This document shows, in pieces, positions 1 through 9,980 of a DNA stretch of 64,000 nt. A program made the translations under genes and the position numbers. The stretch comes from Hygrocybe punicea (taxonomy: Eukaryota > Basidiomycota > Agaricomycetes > Agaricales > Hygrophoraceae). The stretch lies in NCBI GenBank assembly GCA_963556145.1, contig OY744470.1:5704001-5768000 (forward strand). Reading direction: 5' to 3'. A model generated the notes under the pieces. That model ran no database searches. It was given only the letters and a program-made list of their open reading frames with translations, and was not told where the DNA came from. How positions within the stretch are numbered: the stretch's first letter is position 1; every line of letters begins with the position of its first letter.

Positions 1-1112
1 ATCACGGCCGTTCATGATGTGTAGTTGTACCTGTCAAGTGCATAAGTAATGATTTGAAAAAGACATAGTTAGGGCACATACCTGGGCCAGTAGGTGGGTG
101 TACCACCCTCCCAGCCATCCTCTCCATTGCCATTGTGGTTGTGGGTAAAATGCAAAGCATCACTTGTGTGACTGAATGTCACAGGTAACCCATCACAGGT
201 ACAGGTAATCGCATGGGTATAGATTGCTGTACCTGTACCCGCACCTGTGGCTGTACCCATGGCAAAACCCACGGGTTTACCCATACCCATGCAATACACT
301 ACCTGGGTCAACCTACCACACCACATTTCCCCAGCAAGAGCTGTCTTTGGGTTAACCTACCCCCCCAGCAAGCAACTGTGCTATGTGTACCTACCTTTTG
401 CAACTATGTCTGCAATTGGGTTAACCAAAACGACTGGGTCTACTGTTTACTTTCACTACTTGATGGTGCCTGCCAGTATTTTCTTCAATGCCTTGGGACA
501 GTGGCAGATGCAAGATGAGATCACTCTCAAACTTGTTCTGATGGTGATGCTGGACCAAGGTCAAAAGAAGAAGATGCCACAGTGGCATTCAAGTCACATA
601 GTCTGATGTCATCTGGCATCTGAAAGCTCTCACCAGCAGGCTTTGTCTCAGAGTCACAAGAACAACACAAAACCATTTAGAACTGAGAAATTCATGAAGG
701 ATGAGCCATTGTCCATTGCACCAAATACAGTCCTTACATCAATTGGATTCATCACTCAAATGCAACTTCTTATCCTTGGCTCAACTCAAAATGGCAGATC
801 CAGTGGTAGTGAACATGCTTTGGTATGATAAAGGTCTGCAGTAGCTCCATGAGATGATACATCTTTCAGCAATGCAATGAAGAGAGGTTTTAACAATATG
901 ACTGTGGAACCACAATGCATGCAGCTAGATGAAGTTTATTATCAACAACTTGGAGCATTGCATTCTTTAGATAGCTAAGAGTTGTAGAGGTAATGGAAAT
1001 TGTATTCATTTGCACTTGCTTCCTTCATTTTAAAAAAAAAAAATCTTATCTGTTAACATTTTCATTATGTGAATCACAAGTGGCCAATTTTTGACCATAC
1101 AAAACATACACT
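1..1112. other. unassigned sequence, no recognisable gene
   Basis: No ORF here shows a family I recognise. At about 180-310 short GGGTA/TACCC-type words recur in both orientations (for example acaggtaatcg, ctgtacccgc, gggtttaccc), similar in style to the degenerate words at 40617-40720 and 41570-41690, so this may be the tail of a dispersed repeat. An A run lies at about 1031-1043. The short reading frames look like chance. Confidence 0.5.
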
Positions 1113-1114
1113 TA

Positions 1115-1212
1115 CAGCTGTTTGCATAAACATGCGGAACTGAGATAAAAGTCAAATGTGGCACAGTGACTGCCAAGTCATGGCTCCCTGTCTGAGCTTG
1201 AACTTGGCTTCA
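1115..1212 (+). repeat. left terminal inverted repeat
   Basis: The first 47 bp (CAGCTGTTTGCATAAACATG onward) match the right end exactly in reverse complement. A further 29-bp block (1184-1212) also matches the right end; between the blocks the left end carries about 17 extra bases. Confidence 0.9.
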
Positions 1213-1225
1213 ACATTACGACTAC

Positions 1226-2275
1226 ATGCTCCCCCACACCATCTCCAAAGGCATCAAGGCTCAATTCCTGTCCTCTACCAACATGGCTACCGAGTTCCAG
1301 GAATCTGTGGTCTTCTCAGCATTCACAAGTCATTCGTCTACCAGGCTTTGCAGTATCAATGGGGATATGGCCTCATGTACAATCCCTCTGCCCAACCAAC
1401 AGCACGTCGCCACCTTTCTATGCCCCTTGATATCACCTTCATTCATTTACTCCTTGCCCATCACCACACCCTATACCTCGATGAGCTCCAACAAGAACTT
1501 CTGGCCAAGGGTAACATACATGTATCACTTTCAACTCTCATGCAAACTCTCCGCCAACTCCACTTCTCGAACAAACATGTATCAGTCCAAGCACTTGGAA
1601 GAAATGATATCCAGCATCTTCATGAATCGCATTGGGGAAGCCATCCCTGACCCATCAATGTTAATGTTTACAGACAAAAGTGCAATGAACAATTGCATGC
1701 ATCACAGGCAGTATGGCTGGTCAATCATTGGAGCTCAGTGTATGCAGTGGCAGGCGTTTGTGTGTGGAAAATGATATTCTATCCTACCTATACTCACCCT
1801 TGATGGCATCATTGCCTACAATGTTATCGAAGGCTCTGTCACTGGTGAGCGGTTTGTCAAATTCCTTCGGGAGATGATTGTGAGTGTTTCTCATCTGTGA
1901 ATCCATTGTGTTTTGACCTTTTCACCAGATACCTCTCAATAATCCATATCCCAGACTGTGGAGTATCCTCATTCTTGACAACTGTCAATATCCATCACAC
2001 GGAAGATGTCAGGGAACTTGTGGAGACTCAAGCATGTAAGTCATATCCTGTGCACTCCGTACAACATTATATTGACCTACAAGTTAGATTGCTGGATCAT
2101 CTATCTACCCCCATACTCCCCTGACTACAATCCTATTGAACTTTCCTTCTCTTCCATCAAAGCCTACTTGTGCCATCATACACATGACCGGGGCTTATTC
2201 ACCATTGTTCGTGCAATGGAGATCATAACACCAGAGAAGGCAGCAAGATGGTTTCATTCATCGGGTTATATGTGA
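1226..2275 (+). pseudogene. Tc1/mariner-like transposase, multiply frameshifted
   Basis: This would encode the DDE transposase that cuts at the TIRs and integrates at TA. Visible in order: an N-terminal helix-turn-helix-like part (from about 1226, shifting frame after about ten codons), LDELQQELLAKG-type linker (about 1480-1510), a first catalytic Asp in MLMFTD (about 1665), a second in LILDN (about 1966-1980), and the third acidic residue in SPDYNPIE (about 2120-2142). Two canonical introns fit: 1878-1927 (GTGAGT..CACCAG) and 2036-2083 (GTAAGT..TACAAG). Breaks: at least three frame changes (near 1255, near 1600 and near 1985) and an in-frame TGA at 1772-1774. It cannot encode a full enzyme as it stands. 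Length without breaks, about 300 residues, suits the family. Confidence 0.8.
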
Positions 2276-2569
2276 TGAAGTGTTTTTTTAGTCTTCTTAT
2301 GTATTGGCTGTGCAATCAGACTGGCGCCCAGGGGGCAAAACTTTTTATTGAAAAATGATGCATGGTGCTATGTAAAGTAATTATGACCAAGTGGGGTCTT
2401 CTTCACCAAGCCTCAGCGGTGCATGGAATCCTGGTGGGACAAGGACTAAACTCTTGAGCTGATCGATGTTTGGCGGTCATCTGCTGTATGCTCCCCCTTG
2501 GTCATTGTGGGTCCAAACCATGAAGCAAGCCCACCATCATCCCAAGCAATCTCATATCAGACGTCCTTG

Positions 2570-3937
2570 TTAGAGGTGGGGGATTGGGAAGGATGATGGC
2601 CAGGTGAATGATGATGGCTGCCAGCAGACTGGGTGTTGGTTTTCCTGCACTTCCATTCCTGTTTCCAGTGAGCAACCAGCAATCAAGCACATCGCCTCAC
2701 CTTTTGACATGCCATATGCTGTAAGATCCACAACAGTGAGTGCCCCAATGATATCAGGGCTGTAATCATCATCATGAAGGTTTGCTTCGTAGTCACATGC
2801 TGTTCGCACTCCAAGGCTATCCCATGCATAAACCAAATAGTTGTGGAGATTGGTGGCTGCCAGCATGATTGGCGAGGAGATGAGAGATGAACTGAATGTG
2901 CATTTGCATTTGGGAGTGGAGAGTATATCAGTTTTAGGTGCCAGCACACCGACAACAGTGGTCATTATCTGTGTGAATAAGGCCATTTGATTGCTTTCAC
3001 TAGTGGCTTGATTCCAGGCTGTGTCTCCATTGGTTTGTCGGGAAGGTAACAAAGATTTTTGGTGATTTGCTGGATCAAATGCCACTGTATGGGGTGGGGC
3101 ATTGATTGTAGCTTGACCCTCGTGCTTTATGGAGATTAGCCTCATTCTGCTACAAGCAATACAAAAAAAGAACATACCAGAGCGATAGCCCACTGGTGCA
3201 TCCTGAAAGGTGTTAGTGTGAGCTCTGAGTTGTCCTCACAAATGTAGACATAGTGTCCCAGGTTGTTGTCACTGCCATACTTCTTTTCGAGCATGCTGCG
3301 GAATCATGCTAGTGCAATCTCAAGAGATATTGCTCCTTCTGGTATAGTAGCAGGGTCCTGGAATTCAATACTGTCATTTTCAACAACAACATCGGGCTGT
3401 GTGACTTAGGCATTAGCATGAATGTGAAAAACAATAGAGTTCTGTACAAACATCAATTGGGCACCTCTTTTTTACATCATCTATATCTATGATGATGTTG
3501 ACCTTCCGATACTGATTCTCATTGATCTTGGACATGAGCTCCTTGTACTCAGACTCCTTTTCCACATCCAATGCATCTGTTTTGCTAAAGGTATAATTAG
3601 ATTGAGAGCAGATGTGGGTATAGACAAATACATATGAATGACCGGGGTGATGATACTTGAATTTGAACTGTTGCTGGTCTGAAACCTTCCATTTTGTTTC
3701 ACCAACACGTTTTAGAAGTGCTCGCATGAAAGGGACATAGTTTTTAGATAGACAAGTAAAGGCAAGTTCCTTCATATGGACTTCATGTTTGGATTTGACT
3801 GCTGGTTGTTTGCCAATCTTAGGGATAGCTGGAGTATGTTGAATGAGCTGGATTGAGAAGTTGGTGCAGGGTTCCTCCAAGTCATCTTCCGAAACAGTGT
3901 CAGAGTCTACCATAGCGTACGTGTACAAGGAAGGCAA
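2570..3937 (-). pseudogene. accessory gene of the Tc1-like element, SAM-like C-terminus
   Basis: The reading starts at 3937 (MPSLYTYAMV), just inside the right TIR, and runs toward the transposase gene. The N-terminal half (3937-3450) is open and charged. Likely introns lie at about 3395-3453 (GTTTGT..ACACAG) and about 3125-3180 (GTATGT..TAAAG). The middle part holds PPHTVAFDPANHQ (about 3064-3105). The C-terminal part (about 2700-2880) has YSPDIIGALTVVDLTAYGM, which looks like a sterile-alpha-motif helix bundle. One in-frame TGA (about 3305-3318, after EIALA) interrupts it. From memory, similar hypothetical proteins are common in basidiomycete genomes, but I know of no assigned role. A DNA- or protein-binding helper of transposition is only an inference from its position. 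Confidence 0.6.
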
Positions 3938-3950
3938 CTACACTTTGGAG

Positions 3951-4031
3951 TGAAGCCAAGTTCAAGCTCAGACAGGGAGCTGCACCACATTTGACTTTTA
4001 TCTCAGTTCCGCATGTTTATGCAAACAGCTG
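3951..4031 (-). repeat. right terminal inverted repeat
   Basis: Reverse complement of the left end: a 29-bp inner block at 3951-3979 and a 47-bp outer block ending at 4031, followed by TA. The start of the - strand gene (3937) sits just inside it. Confidence 0.9.
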
Positions 4032-4303
4032 TAAGTAACACATGGTTTTCCTGATGCGTATAGTATCTCACTTCTATTGGATAGAAATTCAAATGTGGAA
4101 ATTTACTAATGCCTGAATTTCAGCTCAAATTGCTTAGTTCTAGTGTCAAGCACCTCCATTTCATTTAGTACTATGACTGTGCCCGAGAATCAATAAAATA
4201 AAATATATGTAGTTGTTTGTGAATGTGTGTTAGTGTACATTGCAAACAGCTGTAAATATCGCTGTGGTTGCATAGCATGGTCACCTGACCTTCCCACACT
4301 ACA
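4032..4303. other. transposon flank with a stray TIR end
   Basis: No gene seen. At 4242-4254 the sequence gcaaacagctgta repeats the outermost 11 bp plus TA of the Tc1-like element's right end, about 220 bp beyond the complete copy. This is probably the end of another deleted family member or a nested MITE end. Confidence 0.45.
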
Positions 4304-4352
4304 AGCCTTATAATAGTGGTTGAACACGTGTCTCAACCACTATTATAAGGCT
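4304..4352. repeat. perfect 20-bp inverted repeat, 9-nt loop
   Basis: Arms 4304-4323 and 4333-4352 (agccttataatagtggttga and its exact reverse complement) flank the loop acacgtgtc, which contains the palindrome ACACGTGT. A diverged partner of the surrounding repeat near 12800-12850 keeps only traces of the hairpin (gttgagcacgtgcctcagc). Confidence 0.85.
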
Positions 4353-4501
4353 CTAAAGTCTTAAAACCGCAATCTGGCCATAAATCAGTCTCCACCCTAG
4401 CCTCAGTATATAAGTCTTATTAGTAGTTATTAGTAGCATATACTAGTAATGTAGTAGTGTCCTAAATACGGTAATAACCTGTTGGGGAACGTCAGGTCTG
4501 G

Positions 4502-4629
4502 TCAGGAACAAGGGTGCTGATGGGCTCGGGCTTTCCCGTCACCATTGCCATGGCCCCGCCCATCACTCACAGGCATATGCGCTCGTTGTCGTTGACGTTG
4601 AGCACGGCTATTTCATTATCCCGCTATCT
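4502..4629 (+). repeat. dispersed repeat, copy 1 (cut by gap)
   Basis: This block (caggaacaagggtgctgatg onward) matches 12966-13092 with scattered substitutions, mostly transitions. The similarity reaches the N gap, so the rest of the repeat is probably lost there. The family is unknown; an LTR or its adjoining leader is possible. Confidence 0.7.
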
Positions 4630-4829
4630 NNNNNNNNNNNNNNNNNNNNNNNNNNNNNNNNNNNNNNNNNNNNNNNNNNNNNNNNNNNNNNNNNNNNNNN
4701 NNNNNNNNNNNNNNNNNNNNNNNNNNNNNNNNNNNNNNNNNNNNNNNNNNNNNNNNNNNNNNNNNNNNNNNNNNNNNNNNNNNNNNNNNNNNNNNNNNNN
4801 NNNNNNNNNNNNNNNNNNNNNNNNNNNNN
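4630..4829. other. 200-N scaffold gap
   Basis: Exactly 200 Ns, an assembly placeholder and not a measured length. It lies at the left edge of a 102-bp tandem array, the usual cause of such a break. Confidence 0.98.
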
Positions 4830-4830
4830 C

Positions 4831-5266
4831 CGAGGAATTGCATGGAATTGTTTGGAATTGGTTGGAATTTGCACGGAATTGTCTTTTGAGCTCACAGGAC
4901 ACATCACAAATACAGCTGAGCCACTCGTGGACCGAGGAATTGCATGGAATTGTTTGGAATTGGTTGGAATTTGCACGGAATTGTCTTTTGAGCTTGCTGC
5001 AGTCGACACAAATACTGCTGAGCCACTCGTGGACCGAGGAATTGCATGGAATTGTTTGGAATTGGTTGGAATTTGCACGGAATTATCTTTTGAGCTTGCT
5101 GCAGTCGACACAAATACTGCTGAGCCACTCGTGGACCGAGGAATTGCATGGAATTCTTTGGAATTGGTTGGAATTTGCACGGAATTGTCTTTTGAGCTTG
5201 CTGCAGTCGACACAAATACTGCTGAGCCACTCGAGGACCGAGGAATTGCACAGAATTGTATGGAAT
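4831..5266 (+). repeat. 102-bp tandem repeat array
   Basis: Units begin with cgaggaattgcatgg at 4831, 4933, 5035, 5137 and (partial) 5239, an exact 102-bp period. Because 102 is a multiple of three and the unit has no stops in several frames, it yields long repetitive frames of 34-residue units on both strands. I do not regard these as genes. The array continues into the gap, so the real copy number is unknown. Confidence 0.95.
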
Positions 5267-5600
5267 GGATTCCCAATTCCCCGCATCTGGATTCCCAATC
5301 TCCTGAATCTGGATTCCCAATTTCCTGAATTTGGATTCCCATTCTTGGAATTTTCATTAATATGCAAATTTCCACGATTTCAATTCTCATAATTGTTGAA
5401 TTCCAAATCCCTAATCTCCCACAATTTCAGAATTCTACTTTCCAAACTTCTCAAACTCTTGGAATTACAATTCTCAGAATCCCACAGCCTGCACTTTGAA
5501 ATGCGCATTCCTAGCATTCCCAGTATTGCAATTCCAATTCTCAGAATTCCCAGAACTTCAGAATCCTAATTCCCAGCCCCATATTTCCCTGGGTTTTAGT
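5267..5600 (+). repeat. degenerate GGATTCCCAAT / GGAATT repeats
   Basis: After the array, a shorter motif (ctggattcccaatnncctgaat) recurs about three times at 5288-5345, then decays into AATTC/CCAA-rich sequence. No gene is visible. Confidence 0.6.
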
Positions 5601-5629
5601 ATTAAATAATTGTCCAATACCATTTTGCA

Positions 5630-5830
5630 AAGTATCTGAACAGTATTGAAGCAGTACTATACTATTTTTCAATGTTCTTTAAGGATATTGAAACAGTATC
5701 TTAGATGCGTTGAAAGAGTACCTTAAAAGTATTGAAATAGTATCTTAAAAGTATTGACACAGTATCTTAAATGTATTGAAACAGTATCTTAAAAGTATTG
5801 ACAAAGTATCTTAAATCCAAAATATGGCCA
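5630..5830 (+). repeat. short tandem repeats of AGTATTGAAACAGTATCTTAA type
   Basis: Roughly 22-24-bp imperfect units (attgaaacagtatcttaaaa, attgacacagtatcttaaat) recur about six times. Similar AGTATT-rich text is found in the MITE at 55715-56097 and at 9750-9980. Confidence 0.7.
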
Positions 5831-6094
5831 CAGTACTATACTATTTCATCCTGTATCTTGATAGGATTCAAAAGGTATCCTAATAGTAAAAGTGCCCCAA
5901 CGTCCTTACTGGTTTAATACTTTGATTCATCTTAGGCTGCAAGTATTCTATCCAAACTATACCATCAGTAAAACAGGGATTCTACTTACTCATCTTAATT
6001 GTCTTAGTTCACTTGAGTAAGACCATTAAGACAACTAAGATATGATAAGACAACTAAGATAGGATAAGTAAGTAGTGACAACTTGGGGTTAGGG

Positions 6095-7330
6095 GGATGA
6101 GGAGGAGGGAGCCTGAGAGGGGGTGAGGATGAGGATGAGGAGGGGGAGAGGGAGGGGGAAGGGGGAGGGAGGGGGAAGGGGGAGGGAGGGGGAAGGGGGA
6201 AGGTGGGATGGAGGGGGGGATGTCGATGGGGAGGAGGAGGGGGAGGGGATGAGGAGGGGGAGAGGGAGGGAGAAGGGGGAGGGGGAGGAAGGTGAGGATG
6301 AGGAGGGGGAGAGGGAGGGGGAGGGGGATGAGGAGGAGGAGGAGGGGGAGGGGGAGGAGGAGGAGGAGGAGTGGGAGGGGGAGGAGGAGGAGGAGGAGTG
6401 GGAGGGGAGAGGAAGGGGGATGAGAAGGAGGAGGAGGAGGGGGAGGGGGAAGTGGGAGGGGGAGGGGTAGGGGGGAGGAGGATGAGAAGGAGGAGGAGGA
6501 GAGGGAGGAGGAAGGGGAGGGGTAGGGGTAGGGGGGAGGGGGGTGAGGAGGGGAAAGGGGGAGGGAGAAGGTGGGATGGAGGGGGGGATGGGGATGGGGA
6601 GGAGGAGGAGGAGAGGGAGGAGGATGGGGGAGATGGGATGGAGGGGGATGTGGAGGAGGAGGAGGAGGAGGAGGAGGAGAGGGAGGGGGAGGAGGAGGAG
6701 GAGGAGGGGAGGGAGGGGGATGAGGATGAGGATGAGGATGAGGAGGGGAAGAGGGAGAGGAATGCGGATGAGGAGGGGAGAGGGAGAGGGATGCAGATGC
6801 AGAGGGGAGAGGGAGAGGGATGCAGATGCAGAGGGGAGAGGGAGAGGGATGCAGATGCAGAGGGGAGAGGGAGAGGGATGTAGATGGGGAGGGGAGGGGA
6901 GAGGGATGTGGGGATGAGAGTGTAGTGTTACAGTTAAGAATAATGTTATATGCTCTATCCACTGGTAGTGGAGTAGTGACTTAGGCTCTGACTTAGAGGA
7001 TGGGGATGGGCATAGGAGTGTGGAGGAAAATAGAGGTTGGAGATGGAGAGGGGAAAGAAGGAGGGGGAGGAGGGAGAGGAGGATTGAGAGGGATGGGAGG
7101 GGGAGGGGGAGGGGGAGGTGGAGGGGAGTGTGGAAAATGGTGATGGGGGGGAGAGGGAGGGGGATACTATGGATGGGGAATGGGGAGGGGTAGGGAGTGT
7201 AGGAGGGAAATGGAGAGTGGGACAAGGATGGGGAGGGGAGGGGGATGGGAGGATGGGGAGGGGGAGGGGGGAGAGGAAGAGAGAGGAGAGAGGGCATGGG
7301 AGAGAGGGGATGGGGGATGGGGATGGGGGA
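6095..7330 (+). repeat. 1.2-kb homopurine (GGAGGGGGA) low-complexity tract
   Basis: The + strand is almost only G and A here, in words such as GGAGGGGGAGGGGGATGAGG, with long GGAGGA runs. A 26-bp unit (ggggagagggagagggatgcagatgcaga type) is repeated about four times at 6773-6900. An ordinary break at 6915-6995 separates two blocks. Long frames on both strands (Glu/Gly/Arg-rich or Pro/Ser/Leu-rich) are products of the composition. Confidence 0.9.
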
Positions 7331-8220
7331 ATTATTGATAATTCAATTGAATCTTAGGAGCAAATTTGGTATTACAATTTACAACTAAGAAAGTGGGCTG
7401 AGTTCTGGGAACAGAAGATGGGATAGTAGGGGCCATTGGGGTTATGGGGGAGTTGAGGGGATGAGAGGGGGGAATTTGACTGGGAGGATGACTGGGAGAT
7501 GCTGTGGGATGGGAGAATGATACTCCTGGAGAGGGTGACACTGGGGACAGGAGGGGGATGACACTGGGGGATGGGAGGGATGGAGGATGACAGGGAAAGG
7601 AGGGCCATTAAAATTCTGCTAAGTCCATATTTCCTTATTAAGCACCGTGCGAGTAAAGCAGTCACGTGTGTTTCAACAAACTGCGCGTGACACATTCAAC
7701 TTACCGCCGTCTCTCACATTGTCGAACCTGACGTGAACAATACAACCAGGTGCCCACCAATACATGCCTGTGCAGCGGGGTAGCACCCCATCAGTAAGTT
7801 TTTATTTCACATCTTGTTTTACTGACTAGTTCTACCTATAGCCTTGGCTGTACCCAACCCACTCCAACACCCACATCAACACCATGCAGGACGAAGACCT
7901 GGGGCGATTCCTCGGAACGATGACGGGATGGCCATCCACGACGGTCGCGATGGCTGCGATCTTCCCCGGCTGTTGTATCCCAAACTCGATAACCAGTTAG
8001 TAAGGTTTCATGACAAACGAGGATGAGGAAGCGGCGATGGCGACGGCAGTGGCAGCAACAGCAGGGTAAGTTTTCTTAAATCATGATTTTTCTTTTTTTT
8101 GACTGAGTAGCTCTACTGCCTACGCCTACGGCTGTGCCCACCCACACCCACACCATTTTCAACATCCAATACACGGCCTCCCCATGAATTTCGACCACAC
8201 ACAGCTCATATAACCCCCCC
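7331..8220. other. mixed sequence between the two arrays
   Basis: No gene is supported. Two short segments resemble each other: around 7793-7870 (gtaagtttttattt..gactag ttctacctatagccttggctgtaccc) and 8069-8145 (gtaagttttctt..gagtag ctctactgcctacgcctacggctgtgccc). Each looks like a GTAAG..TAG intron followed by the same exon text, so this may be a duplicated, decayed gene fragment. Confidence 0.35.
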
Positions 8221-8229
8221 GTGCCTCGT

Positions 8230-9440
8230 TCCCATTGAAAACAAGAGGCTGGAGGGTCCCAGCGCCTCACGCCGACATCTTTTCCCCCGACCCACCCCCC
8301 AGTTTTTCAACACCCAATACGGGCCTTCCCCTGCGGTTTTCGACCACCCCCAACTCAAGTACACTCCCGTGTCTCCGTTTCCGTTGGAAACAAGCTGTCG
8401 GGGGTCTCAGGACCTCGCATTACCGTCTTCTGCCCAACCACCCCACCTCACTTTTTTCTACCAACAGGATACCTTCTCCCGCGCCGTTTGCGGCCATCCA
8501 TGGTTAGTGTACACCTCTGGCGCCTCGTTTCTGTTGAAAACGAGACGTCAGGGGGTCTCAGGACCTCGCATTCCCATCTTCTGCCCAACCAGCTCACCCC
8601 CTTTTTTCTACCAACAGGACACCTTCTCCCGCGCTGTTTGCGGCCATCCCCGGCTAGTGTACACCCCCCGCGCCTCGTTTCTGTCGAAAATGAGACATTG
8701 GGGGGTCTCAGGACCTCGCATTCCCGTCTTCTGTTCAACCAGCTCACCCCCTTTTTTCTACCAACAGGACACCTTCTCCCGCGCCGTTTATGGCCATCCC
8801 CGGCTAGTGTACACCCCCCGCACCTCGTTTCCACTGAAAACGAGATGTTGGGGGGTCTCAGGACCTCGCGTTCCCGTCTTCTGCCCAACCAGCTCACCCC
8901 CTTTTTTCTACCAACAGGACACCTTCTCCCGCGCCGTTTATGGCCATCCCCGGCTAGTGTACACCCCCCGCACCTCGTTTCCGTTGAAAACGAGATGTTG
9001 GGGGGTCTCAGGACCTCGCGTTCCCGTCTTCTGCCCAACCAGCTCACCCCCTTTTTCTGCCAACAGGACACCTTCTCCCGCGCTGTTTGCGGCCATCCCC
9101 GGCTAGTGTACACCCCCTGCGCCTCGTTTCCGTTGAAAACGAGGCGTCGGGGGGTGTCAGGACCTCGCGTTCCCATCTTCTGCCCAACCAGCTCACCCTC
9201 TTTTTTCTACCAACAGGACACCCCCTCCCACGCCGTTTGCGGCCACCCCCGGCTAGTGTACACCCCCAGCGCCTCGTTTCCGTTGAAAACGAGACTTCGG
9301 GCGGTGTCAGGACCTCGCGCTCCTGCCATCTGCCCAACCACTGCCACCCCACCTTTTTCAATCACCACGCCCTGTTTTTAACCACCCCCAGCTTGTTTCC
9401 GTTGAAGACGAGATGCTGGGGGGTCCTAGCGTGTTGCCCC
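8230..9440 (+). repeat. 150-bp GC-rich tandem array, about 7-8 units
   Basis: The anchor word ggacctcgc occurs at about 8410, 8561, 8711, 8861, 9011, 9160 and 9310, giving periods of 151, 150, 150, 150, 149 and 150 bp, with more degenerate units at both ends. Each unit has a CTCGTTTCCGTTGAAAACGAG stretch that can form a small hairpin. The period is a multiple of three, so two + frames and one - frame stay open across several units. I treat these as a side effect. Confidence 0.95.
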
Positions 9441-9746
9441 GCCGTCTCTTGGCCCAACCCTATGTATAGCATTCTCTGTAGTATTAAATTAATTCATTTG
9501 TTTTTATTCTAAAATCCGAGAAAACTAAGAATATAAGAGAAAACTAAGAACATATAAGAAGACATTAAGAATGTATAAGAAGAAATAAGACCAAGTAAGA
9601 AAAAGTAAGTGGAAGGACCTTCTTATTTCGTCTTATTTCGTCTTACCAAAATCTCGTCTTAATTCGTCTTAATCTGTCTTAACTCACCACTAAGACAAAT
9701 TAAGAACTTAGTAAGACGAACTAAGATGACCCTTGTTTTACTGATG

Positions 9747-9980
9747 ACAGCACTTTGCTGTAAATACAGTAAAAGTAGTGAAACAAAAGGCTTGATGTTA
9801 TTGAAAAGGTATAAGTCTCATTTTCCTTCATACTTTCAGATGAATTTGAGCACAAGTATTGTAGTTTATATCTGAATACTGTTACAATACCATGCTGAAA
9901 GTTCTGGTAATGATATTTAGTATACTTGTCAAGTACTTTCAAGATACTGTGTGACATGGTATGCTACTGTGCACCCTGTG
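9747..9980. mobile_element. right half of a CACTA-type MITE
   Basis: The end (ggtatgctactgtgcaccctgtg, to 9980) matches the terminus of the MITE at 55715-56097 (ctaccatgcaccctgtg), and gatatttagtatacttgtc at about 9915-9935 matches its subterminal part. No matching left end is seen, so the copy is partial, perhaps split by the element at 5963-9746. Confidence 0.5.

Larger units (their letters stand above)
1115..4031 (+). mobile_element. Tc1/mariner-like DNA transposon with two genes
   Basis: The element is 2,917 bp, begins and ends with CAGCTG and is flanked on both sides by TA (1113-1114 and 4032-4033), the target duplication of Tc1/mariner transposons. The terminal inverted repeats are about 80-98 bp long. 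It holds a transposase relic on the + strand and a second, convergent gene on the - strand, which is not standard for Tc1 elements. The outer 47 bp of the two ends are identical, so the ends are better kept than the genes. Boundaries are read directly; the superfamily comes from the transposase motifs and the TA site. Confidence 0.85.
5963..9746. mobile_element. putative non-autonomous DNA transposon built of repeats
   Basis: The ends form a 16-bp near-perfect inverted repeat (catcagtaaaacaggg at 5963-5978; its reverse complement with one mismatch at 9731-9746). Next to each end are clusters of TAAGA/TCTTA words in both orientations (5985-6070 and 9515-9730), as is common where a transposase binds subterminally. 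Between them lie a homopurine tract and a 150-bp tandem array, and no transposase. I could not see an unambiguous target duplication, so the element call is tentative. Confidence 0.45.

Noticed and set aside
4514..5392. Frames of about 290 (+) and 260 (-) residues across the gap and 102-bp array
   Set aside because: They consist of Ns and tandem repeats, so they are not genes.
6054..7297. Long - strand frames (up to 402 residues, Pro/Ser/Leu-rich) and + strand Glu/Gly/Arg frames
   Set aside because: They are products of the homopurine tract; stops are excluded by composition and all frames look alike.
8369..9381. Frames of 240-300 residues across the 150-bp array on both strands
   Set aside because: The period is a multiple of three; open frames in several registers are expected without coding function.
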